A DNA stretch of 64,000 nt from Bin5 sp965204525 (lineage in GTDB: Bacteria > Chloroflexota > Anaerolineae > Caldilineales > Caldilineaceae): assembly GCA_965204525.1 (NCBI GenBank), contig OZ241994.1:1612001-1676000 (forward strand), written 5' to 3'. How positions within the stretch are numbered: position 1 is the first letter of the stretch; every line of letters begins with the position of its first letter. Positions 1 through 8,316 of this stretch are shown in pieces. A model generated the notes under the pieces. It searched no databases. It was not told the DNA's origin and saw only the letters and a program-made list of their open reading frames with translations. Both the position numbers and the translations under genes were made by a program.

Positions 1-165
1 CGGGCGATCGTGCCTCGTCATGCCCTACGGAGGAAACGCTTACAATCGGGCCAGACTGATGCGGACGACAATGGCAGGGGAGGCGCGTCAGATCTTCCCT
101 CTGAAATCGAAATCATCGGCGCGCGCACGGTAGCAGACGCTCTGGACGCGGCGCTGTTGAAGTAG
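1..165 (+). CDS. radA: DNA repair protein RadA/Sms, C-terminal fragment (cut by window edge)
   Basis: An open frame runs from base 1 to a TAG at 163-165 and encodes 54 residues. It ends in a segment reading EIEIIGARTVADALDAALL, preceded by an IVPRHAL motif. Both match the end of the Lon-like C-terminal domain of RadA (Sms), the RecA-family ATPase that drives branch migration during recombinational repair. The Gly/Asp-rich stretch between them is a variable loop. The ATPase core and zinc finger lie outside the window. The O-methyltransferase gene starts 24 bases downstream on the same strand. The identity rests on this short tail only. Confidence 0.7.
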   Translation, partial: RAIVPRHALRRKRLQSGQTDADDNGRGGASDLPSEIEIIGARTVADALDAALLK

Positions 166-188
166 CTTGTCACAGACGGAGAATTCTG

Positions 189-839
189 ATGTCCAAACTA
201 AACGAGATCGATCCCTATCAGCAGTTCTTGCGCGACCTGTTTCACAGTGACGACGATGGCCTGTCCCGGTTGCAAGAAGAGGCGGAGTCAGAGGGTATCC
301 CGAACATGAGCATCGGGCCGGAGCAGGGGAAATTCCTACAGCTACTGGTGCAGTTGACCGGTGCCAGAAAGGTGCTGGAGATTGGTGTGCTGGGAGGATA
401 CAGTGGGACGTGGATCGCGCGTGCACTGCCGGAAGGCGGGAAGCTGATTGGCCTGGAACTGGAGCAGAAGCACGCCGACTTCGCTTGCAAGCAGTGGCAG
501 AGGATGGGGCTGGCCAACAAGATCGAAGTGCGGGTCGGACCGGCGCTGGATTCACTCCCGCATTTGGCAGAGGAGGCGCCTTTCGACCTGGTCTTTATTG
601 ATGCTGACAAAGGGAATTATCCTGCATACCTGGAATATGCACTCAAATACAGCCGGCCGGGCACGGTTATTCTTGGAGACAATGTTGAGATGTGGGGGAG
701 CCTGGTGGATCCGGAAAAGCAGGACTGGGACTGGGTGCAGGGGATGCACAATTTTGCTCGCATGCTGAGCAGTCACAAGCGGCTTACCAGTACGGTCGTT
801 CCTTATCCGGACGGGCTGGCGATGGCCGTGGTGAAGTGA
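189..839 (+). CDS. SAM-dependent O-methyltransferase (class I, caffeoyl-CoA OMT-like)
   Basis: A 216-residue protein, the usual length of bacterial cation-dependent O-methyltransferases (Methyltransf_3). SAM-binding motif I is VLEIGVLGGYSG at residues 62-73. The metal and substrate signature FIDADKGNY lies at 136-144, and an acidic residue after motif I (GLELE) would bind the SAM ribose. These enzymes methylate catechol-type hydroxyls; the substrate here is unknown. The ATG at 189 is preceded by a CGGAG-type ribosome site. The gene follows radA closely and may be cotranscribed with it. It converges on the HIT gene across a strong hairpin. Confidence 0.9.
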   Translation: MSKLNEIDPYQQFLRDLFHSDDDGLSRLQEEAESEGIPNMSIGPEQGKFLQLLVQLTGARKVLEIGVLGGYSGTWIARALPEGGKLIGLELEQKHADFACKQWQRMGLANKIEVRVGPALDSLPHLAEEAPFDLVFIDADKGNYPAYLEYALKYSRPGTVILGDNVEMWGSLVDPEKQDWDWVQGMHNFARMLSSHKRLTSTVVPYPDGLAMAVVK

Positions 840-924
840 AGACACGACAGAAGCTGCAGGCTAAAGTCTGACTTCTCAAGAGATTGTCCTGACCAGTTGC
901 CTACTATTGATAAGAGGAAAACTC

Positions 925-953
925 AGAGGCAAGGCGTGAACCGCCTTGCCTCT
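925..953. terminator. Perfect 12-bp hairpin between convergent genes (probable bidirectional terminator)
   Basis: AGAGGCAAGGCG (925-936) and CGCCTTGCCTCT (942-953) are exact inverted repeats around the loop TGAAC. The hairpin lies between the ends of the O-methyltransferase (+) and the HIT gene (-). There is no T-run on the plus side. On the minus side the stem is followed by GAGTTTTCC, a weak T-tract. Its position between two converging transcripts suggests termination in both directions. Confidence 0.6.
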
Positions 954-981
954 ACGTGTCTCTGAAAGGGATTGCTACTTT

Positions 982-1332
982 TCAGCGCGCCAGAAGGGGG
1001 CCGAGAGGACGGCCGCCAAGCAGGTGAAAGTGGGTATGGAACACCTCCTGGCCGCCATGCTTGCCGACATTTGTAACGAGCCGCCAGCCGTCAGAAGCCA
1101 CCCCTTCCTGCGTGGCAAGTTGCCCGGCAACCTGGACAATCCGCCCAAGAATCTCCGCTTGGGCGTCACCCATTTCTCCCAGGTCTCTGAAGTGCTGATT
1201 CGGTACAATCAGCACGTGCACTGGCGCCTGTGCCGAAATGTCCTGAAAGGCGGTAACCAGGTCATCCTGGTGAAACTGTTTCGAGGGTAGTTCCCCCGCC
1301 ACGATTTTGCAGAAAATACAGTCTTGGCTCAT
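982..1332 (-). CDS. HIT family protein (histidine triad nucleotide hydrolase)
   Basis: A 116-residue protein with the full length and signature of the HINT branch. The histidine triad is HTHFH at 99-103, followed by LLGG. CIFCKI at residues 5-10 is the conserved N-terminal zinc-type motif. HINT proteins hydrolyse nucleoside phosphoramidates and act on adenylylated intermediates in the cytosol. The ATG has GAGGAG six bases upstream and overlaps the stop of the preceding gene as ATGA, so translation is coupled. It is the last gene of a leuS/thiamine-binding/HIT operon. HINT proteins are known to act on aminoacyl-adenylates, which fits a place next to an aminoacyl-tRNA synthetase. Confidence 0.95.
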   Translation of the reverse strand: MSQDCIFCKIVAGELPSKQFHQDDLVTAFQDISAQAPVHVLIVPNQHFRDLGEMGDAQAEILGRIVQVAGQLATQEGVASDGWRLVTNVGKHGGQEVFHTHFHLLGGRPLGPLLAR

Positions 1333-1640
1333 GGGACTCCTCGTCCTAGCTTGCGATTTACGCTGTCGACCTTGTCCTGCATGCTCTGTTCGCGGTCGCA
1401 GCGCGTTCCTATCTTCAGACTGGTCGTGATGCGCGGTGCGCCCATCTCGTGCACAACTTCATGGCAACGCTTCACGGCGGCGAAAACCTGGTCCCACTCC
1501 CCTTCCACGTTTGTGCCGTAGGCGTGCATCTGATGGCTCAGGCCGGCTTCGTCAAGAATGCGCTCGCAGGCGGCAATGTACTCGGAGACCGAAACGCCGA
1601 CGCCTATAGGGACGACGCAGAGATCTATCATGACTTTCAT
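1329..1640 (-). CDS. MTH1187 family thiamine-binding protein (DUF77)
   Basis: A protein of about 103 residues beginning MKVMIDLCVVPIG, with the family features GVGVSVSEY, HAYGTNVEGEW and a C-terminal KIGTRCDR segment. The family has a ferredoxin-like fold, forms oligomers and binds thiamine or HMP in the cytosol. The ATG at 1640 is preferred; an in-frame TTG at 1652 would overlap the leuS stop. No clear Shine-Dalgarno is visible, so translation probably depends on ribosomes arriving from leuS, which stops at 1645. The 3' end overlaps the HIT start by four bases. Confidence 0.88.
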   Translation of the reverse strand: MKVMIDLCVVPIGVGVSVSEYIAACERILDEAGLSHQMHAYGTNVEGEWDQVFAAVKRCHEVVHEMGAPRITTSLKIGTRCDREQSMQDKVDSVNRKLGRGVP

Positions 1641-1644
1641 GGCG

Positions 1645-4182
1645 CTATCCAATGACTATGTTCACCAATTTGTCGGCAACGACAACGACCTTTCGCACCT
1701 GCTTGCCGTCCATCCAACGCTGCACGTTTTTTGAAGCCAGGGCCATCGTCTCCAACTCTTCTTCGGCGGTGTTTGGCGGGACACTCAGCTTATCGCGCAC
1801 GCGGCCGTTTACCTGTACGACTACAGTGATCTCTTCCTCTTTGGCCTTCTCCGGGTCGGCCTGCGGCCATGCCTGCAGGTGAACGCTCGCCGCGTCACCG
1901 CCGTCCGCCAGCCGCTGCCAGATCTCCTCGCTGACGTGAGGAAATACCGGCGCCATCATCAGGAGCAGGTTGCGAACCGACTCCTGCCAGATTCCATCTT
2001 CCGTTTCGCCGCTCTGCGGACCGGTAAAGGTATCCTTGACCCGGATCAGATAGTTGTTGAACTCCATCAGCGCGGCGATCGCGGTATTGAAACGGAAGCT
2101 ACCGAAGTCTTCCGTCACCTTCATGATCGTCTGGTGGAGCTTACGCTCCAGGCCGCGGATGTCGGTTGCGTTCGCCTGATTCCCGGCGCCGTTCGAGTGT
2201 GGCTCATCCAGGACGACGCCCCAGACCCGGTACAGAAAACGGCTTACGCCTTCGATGGCGCTCGGGTCCCAGGGCCCGCCGTGCTCCCAGGGGCCGATAA
2301 ACATCAGGTAGCCGCGGACGGTGTCGGCGCCGTACTTGTCTACGTATTCGTCCGGGTTGACAACGTTGCCACGGCTCTTGGACATGCGCTCACCGTCCGG
2401 CCCCAGGATGATCCCCTGGTTGAACAGGCGCAGCATCGGCTCGTCGAAGTCTACGACGTCCATGTCCCGCAGCGCTTTGGTAAAGAAGCGTGTATAGAGC
2501 AGGTGCATGGTGGCGTGTTCGATGCCGCCGGTGTACTGATCGACGGGCAGCCAGTAGCTGCCGCGGCCGCTATCCCAAGGCATGTCGTCTACGGCCAGCG
2601 GCTCGCCCGCCTTGTGGTAGGGATCGACGTAGGCGTACTGATACCAGCTGGAGCACATGAAGGTGTCCATGGTATCGGTCTCGCGCTCGGCGTCGCCCTG
2701 GCATTGCGGACAGTTCACGTAGCGGAAGCCTGCGTGATAGTTGAGCGGACTTTCGCCGGTCGGCTTGAACTGCGCGTCGTCGGGCAGTCGAACGGGCAGG
2801 TCGGCGTAGGGTACCGGGACTGTGCCACAGCTGGCGCAATGGATCATGGGGATAGGCGTGCCCCACATGCGCTGGCGGCTGATCAGCCAGTCGCGCAGGC
2901 GGTAGTTGACCGCGCCGGTCCCCTTCCCATTTTCCTCCAGCCAGGCGATGGCGGCTTTGACGCTTTCCCCGTCCTCTTTGCCCACGGGCGAGCCATCAAT
3001 CGGTCCTGAATTTATCATCACGCCTTCGCCAGGCCAGGCAGTCTCCAGGTCATCGGCGCTGCGGACGTGGCCGGCTTCGCTGTCGGTGGGAGGCTGTACG
3101 ACCAGGAGAATCTGCAGACCGTGCTTTTGGGCGAACTCGAAGTCACGTTCGTCATGGCCGGGAACCGCCATGATGGCGCCGGTGCCATAGCCCATCAGCA
3201 CGTAATCCGCGACCCAGATCGGGATCCGTTCGCCGTTGACCGGGTTGATGGCGTGGCCGCCGGTAAAGACGCCGGTTTTCTCCTTGTCCTCAGCCGTGCG
3301 TGCGATTTCATCCAGGCGGCTTGCCTGTTCGACACATTCGGCGACCGCGCTGCGCTGCTCGTCGGTGGTGATTTTGTCCACCAGGGGATGCTCCGGGGCC
3401 AGCACCATGAATGTCGCGCCCCAGAGCGTGTCGGGCCGGGTCGTGAAGATTTCGATCGGGTCCCCGTCTTCGGTGAGAAAGGTCACCTGGGCGCCGTCGC
3501 TGCGCCCGATCCAGTTGGTCTGCATCACTTTCACAGGTTCCGGCCAGTCGATCTCTTCCAGGTCGGCCAGCAGCTCCTCGCTGTAGTTTGTGATACGGAA
3601 CTTCCACTGGTTCAGATCTTTTTTGATGACCGGCGTATCGCAGCGTTCACAGTGGCGGTCCTCGCCCCAGACCTGCTCGCGCGCCAAGGTTGTGTTGCAC
3701 TTTGGGCACCAGTCAACCGGCGCGTACTCCCTGTAGGCCAGCCCCATTTCGTACAGCTTGAGGAAAAACCACTGGGACCATTTGTAGTATTCGGGGTCAC
3801 AGCTGATCGCTTCCCGGTCCCAGGCCCACATCGCGCCCATGCGACGTAACTGGCCCTGCATGCGTTCGACATTGTTGTAGGTCCATTCCTGGGGATGCAC
3901 GTTGTTCTGGATGGCGGCGTTCTCCGCCGGCAGGCCGAAGGCGTCAAAGCCGATGGGAAAGAAGACGTTGAAGCCGTTCATGCGGCGATAGCGGGCGGCG
4001 GCGTCGCTGGGCGTCATCGCATACCAGTGACCTGTATGCAGATCGCCGGACGTGTAAGGCAGCATCGTCAATGCGTACCACTTCGGGCGGGCAGGGTCTT
4101 CGACGGTGTCATACAGACCCTGTTTTTCCCAGGCAGCCTGCCACTTGGACTCGATTTCAGTATGTTTATACCTGTCAGACAT
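1645..4182 (-). CDS. leuS: Leucyl-tRNA synthetase
   Basis: An 845-residue protein, normal for bacterial LeuRS, which charges tRNA-Leu with leucine in the cytosol. The class I HIGH-type signature is PYTSGDLHTGH at 42-52 and the KMSKS loop reads MSKSRGN. The CP1 editing domain is present (TTRPDTLWGATF, GTGAIMAVPGHDERD). Cys pairs CPKC/CERC and CASC/CPQC suggest zinc modules. The Val/Ile-rich C-terminal domain ends the protein. AGGAGA lies eight bases before the ATG. It is the first gene of a three-gene operon. I looked for a T-box leader and found no antiterminator consensus. Confidence 0.98.
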   Translation of the reverse strand: MSDRYKHTEIESKWQAAWEKQGLYDTVEDPARPKWYALTMLPYTSGDLHTGHWYAMTPSDAAARYRRMNGFNVFFPIGFDAFGLPAENAAIQNNVHPQEWTYNNVERMQGQLRRMGAMWAWDREAISCDPEYYKWSQWFFLKLYEMGLAYREYAPVDWCPKCNTTLAREQVWGEDRHCERCDTPVIKKDLNQWKFRITNYSEELLADLEEIDWPEPVKVMQTNWIGRSDGAQVTFLTEDGDPIEIFTTRPDTLWGATFMVLAPEHPLVDKITTDEQRSAVAECVEQASRLDEIARTAEDKEKTGVFTGGHAINPVNGERIPIWVADYVLMGYGTGAIMAVPGHDERDFEFAQKHGLQILLVVQPPTDSEAGHVRSADDLETAWPGEGVMINSGPIDGSPVGKEDGESVKAAIAWLEENGKGTGAVNYRLRDWLISRQRMWGTPIPMIHCASCGTVPVPYADLPVRLPDDAQFKPTGESPLNYHAGFRYVNCPQCQGDAERETDTMDTFMCSSWYQYAYVDPYHKAGEPLAVDDMPWDSGRGSYWLPVDQYTGGIEHATMHLLYTRFFTKALRDMDVVDFDEPMLRLFNQGIILGPDGERMSKSRGNVVNPDEYVDKYGADTVRGYLMFIGPWEHGGPWDPSAIEGVSRFLYRVWGVVLDEPHSNGAGNQANATDIRGLERKLHQTIMKVTEDFGSFRFNTAIAALMEFNNYLIRVKDTFTGPQSGETEDGIWQESVRNLLLMMAPVFPHVSEEIWQRLADGGDAASVHLQAWPQADPEKAKEEEITVVVQVNGRVRDKLSVPPNTAEEELETMALASKNVQRWMDGKQVRKVVVVADKLVNIVIG

Positions 4183-4778
4183 GGTATCTGTCTCCTGTCA
4201 CGGAGGTTTTCTATTTCTATAAACTGCTGGCCGGCATACTAGGAACAGTAAGGACGCGACGTAAGGCAAACATGCGCGCGTCGCTGCGAATCATGTTCCG
4301 TAGCACAAGTTCTTGGTTGGGCCCGCTCAGGGACAGGAAAAACGGCGCTCAAAGCCCTGGCGCGGGCTATCTAAGAGCGAGGAGACCGCCGACGGAGATG
4401 CCGCCGGTGGCGAAAGGGTCAGGAATACGGGGTTCAGGTGCGTCGTTTCTCATACTGGAGGCAAATATACCACGCGATTTCTTGAAAGGGCAAATCAGGT
4501 AGGTGAATGAGTCCAGAAGCCACCCAACTCCATGAGATCGGATGTCTCAAGGAATCGACAAGAAGGTCTCTGACCTCGCGCCAGGTGGACGTGAAGATGG
4601 GAGAGGCGCACGGCTGAAGACCTGTCTCGAACGCGTCAACTGGCCCTCTGCAGATTTGGCGGATTACCGGGATCGAACCGATTATGGATGCGGTAACCGG
4701 AGAGGGGGCTATGTTGTCCTGGATAGGTTCGAAGCTCCCTGGTGCATTCGTTACACAACCACGCTGGAAAAGAGGCGA
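4183..4778. other. Long divergent intergenic region between leuS and the HAD gene
   Basis: About 600 bases with no convincing gene. An in-frame extension of the HAD gene back to 4542 lacks family similarity. Between 4652 and 4710 the sequence is rich in imperfect inverted repeats: TTACCG/CGGTAA around a 21-base loop, enclosed by TGGCCCTCT and AGAGGGGGCTA. On the minus strand it contains a tRNA T-arm-like piece (ATCGG TTCGATC CCGGT). No complete tRNA, T-box or terminator could be built. Confidence 0.5.
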
Positions 4779-5636
4779 ATGAACCGAAGAAATCAGATTC
4801 GACTCATTTCGGTCGATCTCGACGGCACACTGTTTCGCAGTGATGGCATGCCGGCGCCCGAAGGCATACGGCAACTGCAGGCTGCTGCCCAGAGGGGAGT
4901 GCGGGTCGTTTTCAATACTACACGAAACGCCGGGAGTGTAAGCGGCCTGTGCGCGCAACTGGGTTTAAGCGATCCGATGATCTGCACGAATGGGGCGCAG
5001 ATTTTCGCGTCTCCGGCAGGTCCGATTTGGGCGTCGTACACGATTCCGATAGAGGTCGCGTGCGCGATTGCCCAACTCGCAGACCGTCATGGCTGGGAGG
5101 TAAGTACCAGTGTGGGCGCACGCACCTACTTTCGGCAGCGGCCCGGGCAGCCCCTGGGGCCTGTAGAGCACCGATCAGTTGCAGGCACGGAAGACCGGCA
5201 GGGCCCGCCTCGGTTGGTGATCGTGCAGAAGAACGAAGACGCACTTACGGCCGAGCCAATACGGATGCTCCTGCACGAGCCGGTAGCGATTGCCGCGGCT
5301 CAGGACTTGGCAGCGCAGTTCCCGGAGACGTGCCGCACCGAGACATACTACGAGCCGGACGGACGGCTGCACTCTCTGTGCATTCTCCCACGCGATGCCG
5401 ATAAGGGAACAGCCCTAAAATTCGTAGCCAGTAAACTTGGAATCCCTCTCACCCAGGCCCTCGCCATCGGCGACAACCCGAATGACATGCCGATGTTCGC
5501 TGCGGCGGGCGCAAGCGTGGCAATGGGTAACGCACCGCCCGATGTAAGAGTTGCGGCTACAGTCGTTGGCCCTTCAAATGATGAAGAGGGCGTAGCATGG
5601 GCTGTCCGCCGGTACGTCCTGCGGGGTCCGTCGTAA
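4779..5636 (+). CDS. HAD-superfamily phosphatase, Cof/type IIB
   Basis: A 285-residue hydrolase of the Cof-like HAD-IIB family, which dephosphorylates sugar phosphates and other small phosphoesters. The nucleophile motif is DLDGT (Asp13, Asp15). Motif II is FNTTRNAG, with Thr in place of the usual Ser. Motif III Lys is in DADKG, and motif IV is GDNPNDMPMF. The middle region (about 80-200) is the C2 cap. The ATG at 4779 follows AGAGG and begins right at the first HAD strand; longer starts add unrelated sequence. It stands alone, diverging from leuS and converging on the dehydratase gene. Confidence 0.9.
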   Translation: MNRRNQIRLISVDLDGTLFRSDGMPAPEGIRQLQAAAQRGVRVVFNTTRNAGSVSGLCAQLGLSDPMICTNGAQIFASPAGPIWASYTIPIEVACAIAQLADRHGWEVSTSVGARTYFRQRPGQPLGPVEHRSVAGTEDRQGPPRLVIVQKNEDALTAEPIRMLLHEPVAIAAAQDLAAQFPETCRTETYYEPDGRLHSLCILPRDADKGTALKFVASKLGIPLTQALAIGDNPNDMPMFAAAGASVAMGNAPPDVRVAATVVGPSNDEEGVAWAVRRYVLRGPS

Positions 5637-5707
5637 CAGTTCGCAGATGTGTCTGCCAAGGATATCTTCAGTTTTCGGTGTGATTTACAGGGGACTGGAC
5701 GGCCTGT

Positions 5708-6847
5708 CTACTGGTCCACCACCGAGCCGTCCGCATGCAGGCGCGTCTTAACTTCGCGCGGGGCATAGGGATGGCGCACGGCAGCGTCTTCCGTCAGTTC
5801 GATGCCGATGCCGGGGGCTTCGGGGATGATAAGGAAGCCGGCTTCCTGGGTGAGGGCGGTTTTGACGATTTCGCTTTTCGGCGGTTCTCCTTCGCCTACG
5901 GGGTATTCCTGCAGCGCGAAGTTGGGGATGCAGGCGGCCAGTTGTATGCAGGCGGCGGTGCTGACCGGGCTGAGAGGATTGTGGGGCACAACTTGAACGT
6001 GGAACGCTTCGGCCAGGGCCGCAATCTTTTTGGCGTGGCTCAGCCCACCCACCATGCAGACGTCGGGGCGCACAAACTGGACGGCTCCGCGTTGCAGCAG
6101 CGCCTGGAACTCCCAAATGCTGTGAAGACGTTCACCGGTGGCGATCGGAATGCCAATCTTGGAGGCCACGAGCGCCATTTCGTCCAGGTTGTCCGGCGTG
6201 ACGGGATCCTCGTAGAAGAAGGGATGGTACGGTTCGATGCCCCGCCCCAGCACGATGGCTTCGCTGGGGGTCAGGCGCCGGTGGATCTCGATGCACAGGT
6301 CCACGTCGCGGCCCACCGCCTGCCGGTAGGCGGCCACGGTCTCGATGGCGTCCTCGATCATGTCCACGTGGGTCTTGAAGTAGGGGAGGTCGCGGCTGTC
6401 GTCGAGGAAGGGCGTCAGGTGACCGACGGCGGTGAATCCCCGCTCGCGGGCGTCCGCGCAGCCGGCGATCAGCTCCTCCTTGGTTTCGCCGAAGACGTGA
6501 TAGTAGACGCGGGCCTTGTCGCGAACTTTGCCGCCGAGTAGCTGGTAGGCGGGCACGCCGAAATGCTTGCCGGCGATATCCCAGAGGGCAATGTCGACTG
6601 CGCTGAGGGCACCCATAACGGCGGCTCCGCGAAAGTGGCTCCAGCGGTACAAATACTGCCAGTGGTGTTCGATTCTCAGAGGGTCCTGGCCGACCAGGTA
6701 GCGCTTGAAGGTCTCCACCGCGCCGGCTGACGCCTCAAGGAAGCCCCAGGCTCCTGACTCGCCCAGACCGGTAATGCCGGCGTCCGTATCCACTTCTACG
6801 AACAGATATCGGTCTACAAAAATGGTACGGACATCGGTGATCTTCAT
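5708..6847 (-). CDS. Mandelate racemase/muconate lactonizing family sugar-acid dehydratase
   Basis: A 379-residue enolase-superfamily enzyme. The N-terminal capping domain (about 1-120) is followed by a TIM barrel with ligand motifs DLCIEIH, FYEDP and ATGERLHS, and a catalytic PHNPLSP near the C-terminus. This arrangement is typical of acid-sugar dehydratases of the ManD/galactonate dehydratase type, which abstract a proton alpha to the carboxylate of an aldonate and release a 2-keto-3-deoxy acid. AAGGAGG lies seven bases before the ATG at 6847, which is preferred over a GTG three bases earlier. It is the last gene of a four-gene operon. The exact substrate cannot be read from sequence. Confidence 0.9.
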   Translation of the reverse strand: MKITDVRTIFVDRYLFVEVDTDAGITGLGESGAWGFLEASAGAVETFKRYLVGQDPLRIEHHWQYLYRWSHFRGAAVMGALSAVDIALWDIAGKHFGVPAYQLLGGKVRDKARVYYHVFGETKEELIAGCADARERGFTAVGHLTPFLDDSRDLPYFKTHVDMIEDAIETVAAYRQAVGRDVDLCIEIHRRLTPSEAIVLGRGIEPYHPFFYEDPVTPDNLDEMALVASKIGIPIATGERLHSIWEFQALLQRGAVQFVRPDVCMVGGLSHAKKIAALAEAFHVQVVPHNPLSPVSTAACIQLAACIPNFALQEYPVGEGEPPKSEIVKTALTQEAGFLIIPEAPGIGIELTEDAAVRHPYAPREVKTRLHADGSVVDQ

Positions 6848-6859
6848 CACAACCCCTCC

Positions 6860-8290
6860 TTAACGGCTGTTCAGGGTCCAGTCCTTCGTGGTCAGGCCGC
6901 TGCGGATACGCCATGTCAGCAACGCCTGGAGAAGCTCCTCCTTGCGCGCCGAGTGAGCAGGGTCGTCCCACAAGTTGTCGACTTCCCCGGGATCATTGAC
7001 CAGATCGAACAACTGGCCGAATGTTTCGCCGACAAAATGGACCAGTTTCCATTCTTTGGTTCGCGCCATCGACATGTATTCGGTGGGCAGAATCCCATCG
7101 CGGCAGTGCTCGGCAAAGGCGATTTCCCGCCCCGGCCAGTCCTCACCTTCAAGGGCCGGCAGCAAGGACTCGGCTTCGAATTCCTCGGGGGGCTGAAGTC
7201 CCGCCAGTTCAAGAACTGTCGGCCCCAGATCGAAGAGGGAGCAGAGCTGGTCCAGCGAACGGCCGCCGTTGAAAAGACCGGGCGCCCACACGATTGTGGG
7301 TACGCGGGTGATGGTATCGTACATGGTCCACTTCTGGCTGTGACCGTGGTCGCCGAGGCAGTCGCCATGGTCCGAGGTGAAAATGACGACAGATTTCTCA
7401 AGGTAGCCCTGCTCCTCCAGTGCAGCCAGCAACTCGCCCACTTTTTCGTCGATCATTGAGACGTTGGCCATGTAGTAGGCGCGCTGGCGATGGCGCTGCT
7501 CGGGCGTTGGGTCCAGGAGGTGCATGACAGAATCGTGATCTACTTCGGAGTTGTGGACACGCATTTCATGGAAGGGGGATGGCTGTCCGGCGAGCTCCTC
7601 CTCTGTCACCTCCTGGATGGGAAGGTCTTTGTCCAGGTAGTCTCGGCTGAAACGAGGGGTGGGGTCGTATGGGGGATGGGGGCCGGGGAAGCCGACCTGC
7701 AGGAAGAGCGGGCCATCGGGCCTGGGCTTGTTGCGAACCCACCAGGTCGCGAAGTCGCCGACGAACATGTCCGAGTGCAGGTCCTCGGGCAATTCCCAGT
7801 CGAAGGCGCCGAGGCAGTCGGCGTAGTCGGCGCGCTGCCGGTAGAGGACACGCTGCTGCTTTACCTCGCCGCGGGCGCGGAGGGCTTTGTCCCATTCGTC
7901 GAAATAATAACGTCCTTCAAGGTATCGATCCTTGTTCTCGACTACATAGCGTTCGTGGAATCCAAGCGGCGTCTCGAAGGGAGAGGTGTGCATTTTGCCC
8001 ACGTTGACGCAATGGTAGCCGCTAGCGCTCAGGTCCTCCACCCAGGAGCTTGTCCAGCGATCGCCATTTTTGAGGATGCCGGTCGTGTGTGGATAGTAGC
8101 CGGTGAAGAGACTGGCGCGCGCCGGCGCACACGAAGGCGCCGTGATGTGGCAGTTGGTGAAGCTCACCCCCTCGTGCACCAGGCGATCCAGGTTGGGGGT
8201 CTGCATGTAGTCGAATCCCAGCGCGGCGATGGTGTCGAAGCGCTGCTGGTCGGTGATGATCAGTATTATGTTGGGACGACTGTCGGCCAT
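6860..8290 (-). CDS. Type I sulfatase (formylglycine-dependent)
   Basis: A 476-residue alkaline phosphatase-superfamily enzyme that hydrolyses sulfate esters. The activation motif is C54-A-P-A-R58 (CxPxR) in APSCAPARASLFTGYYP, where the Cys must be converted to formylglycine. Metal ligands are visible in IITDQQRFD and in FTSDHGDCLGDHG. No signal peptide is seen, so either the enzyme is cytoplasmic or the start is misjudged. The ATG at 8290 has GGAG upstream. An ATG at 8317, overlapping the previous stop as TAATG, is an alternative that adds nine residues. No formylglycine-generating enzyme is encoded in this window. Confidence 0.93.
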   Translation of the reverse strand: MADSRPNIILIITDQQRFDTIAALGFDYMQTPNLDRLVHEGVSFTNCHITAPSCAPARASLFTGYYPHTTGILKNGDRWTSSWVEDLSASGYHCVNVGKMHTSPFETPLGFHERYVVENKDRYLEGRYYFDEWDKALRARGEVKQQRVLYRQRADYADCLGAFDWELPEDLHSDMFVGDFATWWVRNKPRPDGPLFLQVGFPGPHPPYDPTPRFSRDYLDKDLPIQEVTEEELAGQPSPFHEMRVHNSEVDHDSVMHLLDPTPEQRHRQRAYYMANVSMIDEKVGELLAALEEQGYLEKSVVIFTSDHGDCLGDHGHSQKWTMYDTITRVPTIVWAPGLFNGGRSLDQLCSLFDLGPTVLELAGLQPPEEFEAESLLPALEGEDWPGREIAFAEHCRDGILPTEYMSMARTKEWKLVHFVGETFGQLFDLVNDPGEVDNLWDDPAHSARKEELLQALLTWRIRSGLTTKDWTLNSR

Positions 8291-8316
8291 CCGGCTCGGC
8301 TCCTCAGTGGCTGGCA

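Noticed and set aside
1879..3849. Long open frames opposite leuS
   Set aside because: They have no start site or family features and follow the codon structure of leuS, whose catalytic motifs are complete.
4183..4500. T-box leader of leuS
   Set aside because: The antiterminator consensus (GGGTGGNACCGCG-like) and a terminator hairpin are both missing on the minus strand.
4640..4740. A tRNA gene upstream of the HAD phosphatase
   Set aside because: Only a T-arm-like element exists. The acceptor and anticodon stems cannot be formed on either strand.
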